Of a stretch of 64,000 nt of DNA, positions 59,875 through 64,000 are shown piece by piece. Positions within the stretch are counted from its first letter, which is position 1. Every line of letters begins with the position of its first letter. The stretch spans positions 1 through 64,000 of the forward strand of contig NZ_JAFBES010000003.1 of NCBI RefSeq assembly GCF_016908875.1. The letters are read 5' to 3'. The notes below the pieces were generated by a model. That model was not told the DNA's origin, searched no databases, and saw nothing but the letters and a program-made list of their open reading frames with translations. The position numbers were made by a program, and so were the translations under genes. The stretch is from Bacillus ectoiniformans (GTDB lineage Bacteria > Bacillota > Bacilli > Bacillales > Domibacillaceae).

Positions 59875-60738
59875 ATGATAAAAATTATGGCAGATTCAAC
59901 ATGTGATTTATCTGATGATGTTTTGAGAAAGTATGATATCAGTTTAGCCCCTTTAACGATCCATATTGGAGATAACATATATAAAGACAGGGTGGATATT
60001 CAGCCAGATGAATTTTACGGAATGATGGAGGCGCTGCCTGAGTTTCCGACGACAGGTATGCCAAGTCCATCGGAGTATCTGAATATTATTAAAGAGGCTG
60101 TAGAGGCAGGGCACACAGAAGTGTTATGCATATGTATGTCTAGTGGAACGAGCGGTGCGTATCAATCGGCTGTACTAGCCAAAGGTTATTTCTTTGAAGA
60201 AAGTCCGGAATCAGACGTGAAGATCCATGTAGTCGATTCGAAATGTATGAGCCATGGAAGCGGCTGGCTGATTATGAAAAGTGCGATGATGAGGGAAGCG
60301 GGAGCCTCATTCGAAGAGATCGTTGCTTTTAATGAAACTTACAAGAAAAAGGTTAAGCATTTTCTTTCTGTAGACGATTTAGATCATTTAATTAAGAGCG
60401 GCAGGCTCACGAATGCAAGCGCTTTAATAGGTAAACTTTTAATGCTGAAGCCGATTATGTCGGTGAAAGATGGAAAAGGAGCTATAGTTGGGAAGGAACG
60501 AGGTATAAAAAAAGTTCTAAAGCATTACACGCAGGAGTTTATGAAAAGAAACGATCAACAAATGACGGATTTCATTATAGTGGGCTATACTTCAGACCGA
60601 AATGTGGCCGAAAACTTGAAAGCCAAACTATTATTAGATACTGATTTCTCCGGAGACATTCATATTATGCAAATGGGCGTATCGGTTGGAACTCACGTCG
60701 GATTAGGTGCGATCTCGATGTATTTTGTAGAGAAATAA
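59875..60738 (+). CDS. DegV family fatty-acid-binding protein
   Basis: 287 residues with the DegV start MIKIMADSTCDLSDD, SSGTSGAYQSA and the SGRLTNASALIGKLLMLKPI region. DegV (FakB-type) proteins hold a fatty acid for phosphorylation by FakA; the specific lipid is unknown. GGAGG lies upstream of the ATG. The MFS gene follows after 21 bases. Confidence 0.92.
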   Translation: MIKIMADSTCDLSDDVLRKYDISLAPLTIHIGDNIYKDRVDIQPDEFYGMMEALPEFPTTGMPSPSEYLNIIKEAVEAGHTEVLCICMSSGTSGAYQSAVLAKGYFFEESPESDVKIHVVDSKCMSHGSGWLIMKSAMMREAGASFEEIVAFNETYKKKVKHFLSVDDLDHLIKSGRLTNASALIGKLLMLKPIMSVKDGKGAIVGKERGIKKVLKHYTQEFMKRNDQQMTDFIIVGYTSDRNVAENLKAKLLLDTDFSGDIHIMQMGVSVGTHVGLGAISMYFVEK

Positions 60739-60759
60739 ATAATGAAAAGAGGATCGTTT

Positions 60760-61989
60760 ATGGAAGAAACCAGTACCATAGAAAAGACAGGTTCAAGTTC
60801 GCTTTTTCAAAATAGGGTTATTCGAACCATCCTGCTCTCTGTGTTGTTCCTTCAAATCGGCATCTGGGTGAGGAACTATTCTATTTTGTTATACGTGATT
60901 GAGAAGACCGATGGGAATCCAATCGCTGTATCATTCATATCGGTGGCAGAGTTTGCGCCAATCTTTTTATTTTCCTTTATCGGAGGGACGTTTGCGGATA
61001 GATGGAAACCAAAGAAAACGATGATCTGGTGTGATGTGCTAAGCGCGTTGTCTATTCTGCTTGTGCTTATTACATTATTTTTTGCCAGCTGGAAAGTGAT
61101 TTTCTTTGCTACGCTGATTTCCTCTATTTTATCGCAGTTTTCACAGCCCTCTGGTATGAAGCTGTTCAAGCTGCATGTGCCGCCGCATCTGGTGCAGGCC
61201 GGCATGTCAATGTATCAAACGGTATTTGCTTTATTTATGATCACAGGACCGGTCCTTGGAACGTTTGTGTATCAGCGCTTCGGCATCATGGCGGCTATTT
61301 CTATTATGGGAATTGCTTTCTTATGTTCAGCCGCTGCACTGCTCCTGCTTCCACCTGATCGTGAATCAGAAGAAGAGAAACCTGAAACGACTTTTATGGA
61401 AGAAATTAAAGAAGGTTTCATTTATGTATGGAACAGCAAAACCTTAACTTTACTCGGAGGAAGCTTTCTAGCAGCGGGGCTTGCGATTGGATTGACGCAG
61501 CCGCTTGGTGTGTTTCTGATTACGGAAAGACTTGGACTTCCTAAAGAAAATCTTCAGTGGCTGATGGCTGCTTTTGGTATAGGAATGATCCTTGGAGGGG
61601 TGATCACGGCAGGGAAAGCAAATAAGGTGCTTCCGCAGAAGCTTTTAGCAATTGGGATGACTGCGAGTGCAATTGGGTTCATCGGGATGGGCGCGTCATC
61701 AGTATTTTGGCTTACGCTTTTGGCTCAATTTTTCTCCGGTTTATTTATGCCAAGCATTCAAATTGGGATCAATACGATGATTCTGCAGAGTACGGAGGAT
61801 AACTTTATCGGCCGGGTCAACGGCATTTTAAACCCAATTTTTATGGGAGCAATGGTCATCACGATGTCTGCTTCAGGATGGCTGAAAACACATTTCTCTC
61901 TCGTCTATATATACGAGCTGTCCGCCCTGCTGCTGCTTGTAGGTGTGCTCATCATTCTGCCGTTAATGAAAAAAGATGGACCTCGATGA
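60760..61989 (+). CDS. MFS transporter, probable drug or metabolite exporter
   Basis: 409 residues with about 12 membrane helices. The motif between helices 2 and 3 is GGTFADRWKPKKT, a variant of the MFS signature. A middle cytoplasmic loop contains an acidic stretch, SEEEKPE. It resembles macrolide-efflux-type (DHA3) carriers; the substrate is unknown. The ATG at 60760 follows AAGAGGAT. It is probably co-transcribed with the degV gene. Confidence 0.88.
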   Translation: MEETSTIEKTGSSSLFQNRVIRTILLSVLFLQIGIWVRNYSILLYVIEKTDGNPIAVSFISVAEFAPIFLFSFIGGTFADRWKPKKTMIWCDVLSALSILLVLITLFFASWKVIFFATLISSILSQFSQPSGMKLFKLHVPPHLVQAGMSMYQTVFALFMITGPVLGTFVYQRFGIMAAISIMGIAFLCSAAALLLLPPDRESEEEKPETTFMEEIKEGFIYVWNSKTLTLLGGSFLAAGLAIGLTQPLGVFLITERLGLPKENLQWLMAAFGIGMILGGVITAGKANKVLPQKLLAIGMTASAIGFIGMGASSVFWLTLLAQFFSGLFMPSIQIGINTMILQSTEDNFIGRVNGILNPIFMGAMVITMSASGWLKTHFSLVYIYELSALLLLVGVLIILPLMKKDGPR

Positions 61990-62012
61990 AAAATGTGACT
62001 GAATTTCAATAG

Positions 62013-62074
62013 TGCCTGGCACCTCTTTATTAATCGATGAAGATCGAAAAGGAAGAGGTGAGAGGCATTTTTTT
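62013..62074 (+). terminator. Terminator after the MFS gene
   Basis: GCCTGGCACCTCTT (62014-62027) pairs with AAGAGGTGAGAGGC (62053-62066) with a small internal mismatch, followed by a T run. Confidence 0.8.
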
Positions 62075-62277
62075 ATTATTTTTTCATACTTAAATTAATA
62101 AGAGGACTTGAAGAATAGAAGGTTTTAAACCGGGTGCTAAACCTATTAAAGTTTTACTTTTTTGAGATAAAGTAAGAGTATTAATTCAAGGTGCAAATAG
62201 CGTTTTAACAACTATTCTCATTTTTTTTTAGCTTTAAATAGTTTATAATTATCAGATAAATGGTAGTTGTTTACTCA

Positions 62278-62299
62278 ATCATCTATTATAATAGATGAT
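62278..62299. promoter_or_regulatory. 22-bp perfect palindrome at the presumed mqo promoter
   Basis: ATCATCTATTA (62278-62288) and its exact complement TAATAGATGAT (62289-62299). A TATAAT (62287-62292) lies at its centre, so a repressor bound here would block a -10 element. It is 118 bases before the mqo start. The rest of the 62075-62416 gap is A+T-rich with no gene. Confidence 0.6.
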
Positions 62300-62416
62300 G
62301 TGTGGTTACAATTAAGACAGATAAGATATGTTCCTAGATGGCGACTTGCTTTGATCGACACTTGAGCAGGCACGCCGGTTCTTTTATTACAAATATAGGC
62401 GATAAGGAAGGATATA

Positions 62417-63925
62417 ATGAGCGACGTACAGAAAAAAACAGACGTTATCTTAATTGGTGCAGGAGTCATGAGTGCGACGATGGGATCATTACTGAAAGAG
62501 TTAGCACCGGAATGGGAAATTAAGGTGTTTGAGAAACTTTCAGATGCAGGAGAGGAAAGCTCTAACGAATGGAATAATGCTGGTACGGGTCATGCTGCAC
62601 TGTGCGAGCTTAACTATACATCCGAAAAGTCTGACGGGTCTATAGATATTAGCAAAGCAATAAAGGTCAATGAACAGTTTCAGATTTCAAGACAGTTTTG
62701 GTCTTTTCTTGTCCAAAGCAATCTGATACGTAATCCGCAGGACTTTATCATGCCAATTCCTCATATGAGTTTAGTTCAAGGGGAAGAAAATGTAGCTTAT
62801 TTGAAAAAGCGTTTGGAAGCGCTATTAACGAATCCGCTGTTTCAAGGGATGGAGTTTTCGGACGATCCTGACAAACTGAAAGAATGGATTCCGTTGATCA
62901 TGGAAGGACGAACTTCAGACGAACCGATCGCAGCGACGAAAATCGATTCTGGGACAGATGTAAATTTTGGTGCGTTAACACGCATGCTGTTTGATCACTT
63001 AAAGACTCAAAATGTCGAGATCAATTATCAGCATAGTGTGAAGGATTTAAAACGTACGAGTGACGGCTCTTGGGAAGTGAAAGTGCATAACATGGAAAGC
63101 GGCCGGATTGAGCATCACACAGCTAAATTCGTCTTTATCGGCGGCGGGGGCGGAAGTCTGCATTTACTTCAAAAAACGGGTATTCCTGAGTCCAAGCGTA
63201 TTGGAGGATTCCCGGTAAGCGGATTGTTTTTAGTATGTAATAATCCAGAAGTAATTGAACAGCACCACGCAAAAGTATACGGTAAAGCTAAGGTGGGAGC
63301 TCCTCCAATGTCTGTACCGCATCTTGATACAAGATATATCGATAATAAGAAAGCGTTGCTGTTTGGACCATTTGCAGGGTTCTCTCCAAAGTTCCTTAAA
63401 ACCGGTTCCAATATGGATTTAATCAGCTCAGTGAAGCCAAACAATGTATTAACCATGCTTGCAGCAGGCGCGAAAGAAATGCCGTTAACTAAGTATTTGA
63501 TTCAGCAAGTGCTGTTATCGAATGAAAAGCGTGTAGAAGAATTGCGCGAATTTATTCCAACGGCGAAAAGCGAGGACTGGGATGTCGTGGTGGCAGGTCA
63601 GCGTGTACAGGTCATCAAAGATACAGAGGCTGGCGGAAAAGGAACACTGCAATTCGGTACGGAAGTGGTCAGTGCTTCTGACGGTTCAGTTGCTGCTTTG
63701 CTTGGGGCTTCTCCAGGTGCTTCTACTGCCGTTCACGTCATGCTTGAGGTATTAGAAAAATGTTTCCCGCAGCATATGAAAGAGTGGGAACCTAAAATAA
63801 AAGAAATGATTCCTTCGTATGGTTTGTCGTTAACGGAAAACCCAGAACTTTTCCATGAACTTCATGCTTCAACGGCACGTACACTGGGGCTAAGCGAACG
63901 TGAAAAAGAATCAGTCTATAGTTAA
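62417..63925 (+). CDS. mqo: Malate:quinone oxidoreductase
   Basis: A peripheral membrane FAD enzyme of 502 residues that oxidises malate to oxaloacetate and passes electrons to quinone. The FAD-binding loop [10 protein letters not shown] is at about 14-23, then [18 protein letters not shown], typical of Mqo. [15 protein letters not shown] and [10 protein letters not shown] are further family blocks. AAGGAAGG precedes the ATG. It is complete, with 75 bases of uninformative sequence to the window end. Confidence 0.97.
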   Translation: MSDVQKKTDVILIGAGVMSATMGSLLKELAPEWEIKVFEKLSDAGEESSNEWNNAGTGHAALCELNYTSEKSDGSIDISKAIKVNEQFQISRQFWSFLVQSNLIRNPQDFIMPIPHMSLVQGEENVAYLKKRLEALLTNPLFQGMEFSDDPDKLKEWIPLIMEGRTSDEPIAATKIDSGTDVNFGALTRMLFDHLKTQNVEINYQHSVKDLKRTSDGSWEVKVHNMESGRIEHHTAKFVFIGGGGGSLHLLQKTGIPESKRIGGFPVSGLFLVCNNPEVIEQHHAKVYGKAKVGAPPMSVPHLDTRYIDNKKALLFGPFAGFSPKFLKTGSNMDLISSVKPNNVLTMLAAGAKEMPLTKYLIQQVLLSNEKRVEELREFIPTAKSEDWDVVVAGQRVQVIKDTEAGGKGTLQFGTEVVSASDGSVAALLGASPGASTAVHVMLEVLEKCFPQHMKEWEPKIKEMIPSYGLSLTENPELFHELHASTARTLGLSEREKESVYS

Positions 63926-64000
63926 TCATTTGGTGTAAAAAAATTATAGCTGATTACATAAATAAAGAATATTATTGGTGCTAATTAGAGAATCTTTGAT

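Noticed and set aside
62338-62523. Plus-strand 61-codon frame before mqo
   Set aside because: It overlaps the mqo start in another frame and lacks a ribosome binding site.

Overview
The window is the replication-origin region of an endospore-forming Bacillaceae chromosome. The evidence is the gyrA-gyrB-remB-recF-yaaA-dnaN-dnaA / rpmH-rnpA-spoIIIJ-jag-mnmE-mnmG-rsmG-noc-soj-spo0J order, the spore protein YyaC, the matrix regulator RemB, and the WalRK-YycHIJ-HtrA operon. The origin lies at about 9.6-11.6 kb. Almost every core gene left of it is on the minus strand and almost every core gene right of it is on the plus strand, so transcription runs with replication. I cannot name the species. Core base composition looks moderate, and one block (46.6-51.9 kb) is visibly A+T-richer.

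Left arm (1-9.6 kb): the 5' third of a 16S rRNA gene with its promoter, a degenerate HD-GYP protein, gyrA, gyrB, remB, recF, yaaA and dnaN. oriC is bipartite: a DnaA-box cluster upstream of dnaA, and a second one between dnaA and dnaN that also carries DnaA-trios and an A+T-rich unwinding tract. Right arm (11.6-46.4 kb): RNase P protein, membrane insertase, tRNA-modification genes, nucleoid occlusion and ParABS, then YchF, the S6-SSB-S18 operon, two tandem chemoreceptors, YybS-GdpP-L9, replicative helicase, purA with a PurR-like operator, three tRNAs (Glu, Asp, Phe), the walRK operon, htrA and rlmH. Three parS sites (in spo0J, before ssb, in walK) seed chromosome segregation. Palindromic DnaA boxes recur in or beside transcription terminators outside oriC.

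Accessory block (46.4-51.9 kb): the last codons of rlmH carry a sequence that recurs twice downstream as imperfect direct repeats (46413, 49890, 51908). This is the layout of staphylococcal SCC elements, which integrate at the 3' end of rlmH. Here the repeats bound two small A+T-rich modules: an LRR-Roc-COR GTPase with a possible nuclease-like tail, and an FRG-domain plus DUF262 gene pair. No recombinase gene is present. Both cargoes look like anti-phage or conflict genes, and this is the most interesting part of the window.

Right end (52-64 kb): variable chromosomal genes. These are a VOC protein, MsrA, a DUF2075 nuclease-helicase on the minus strand, three small uncharacterised proteins, a serine beta-lactamase-fold hydrolase, a GNAT-nitrilase fusion, a small membrane protein, DegV, an MFS exporter and malate:quinone oxidoreductase with a 22-bp palindrome at its promoter. 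Two non-coding arrays of degenerate repeats, with periods of about 20 bp (37332) and exactly 21 bp (59144), are unexplained.
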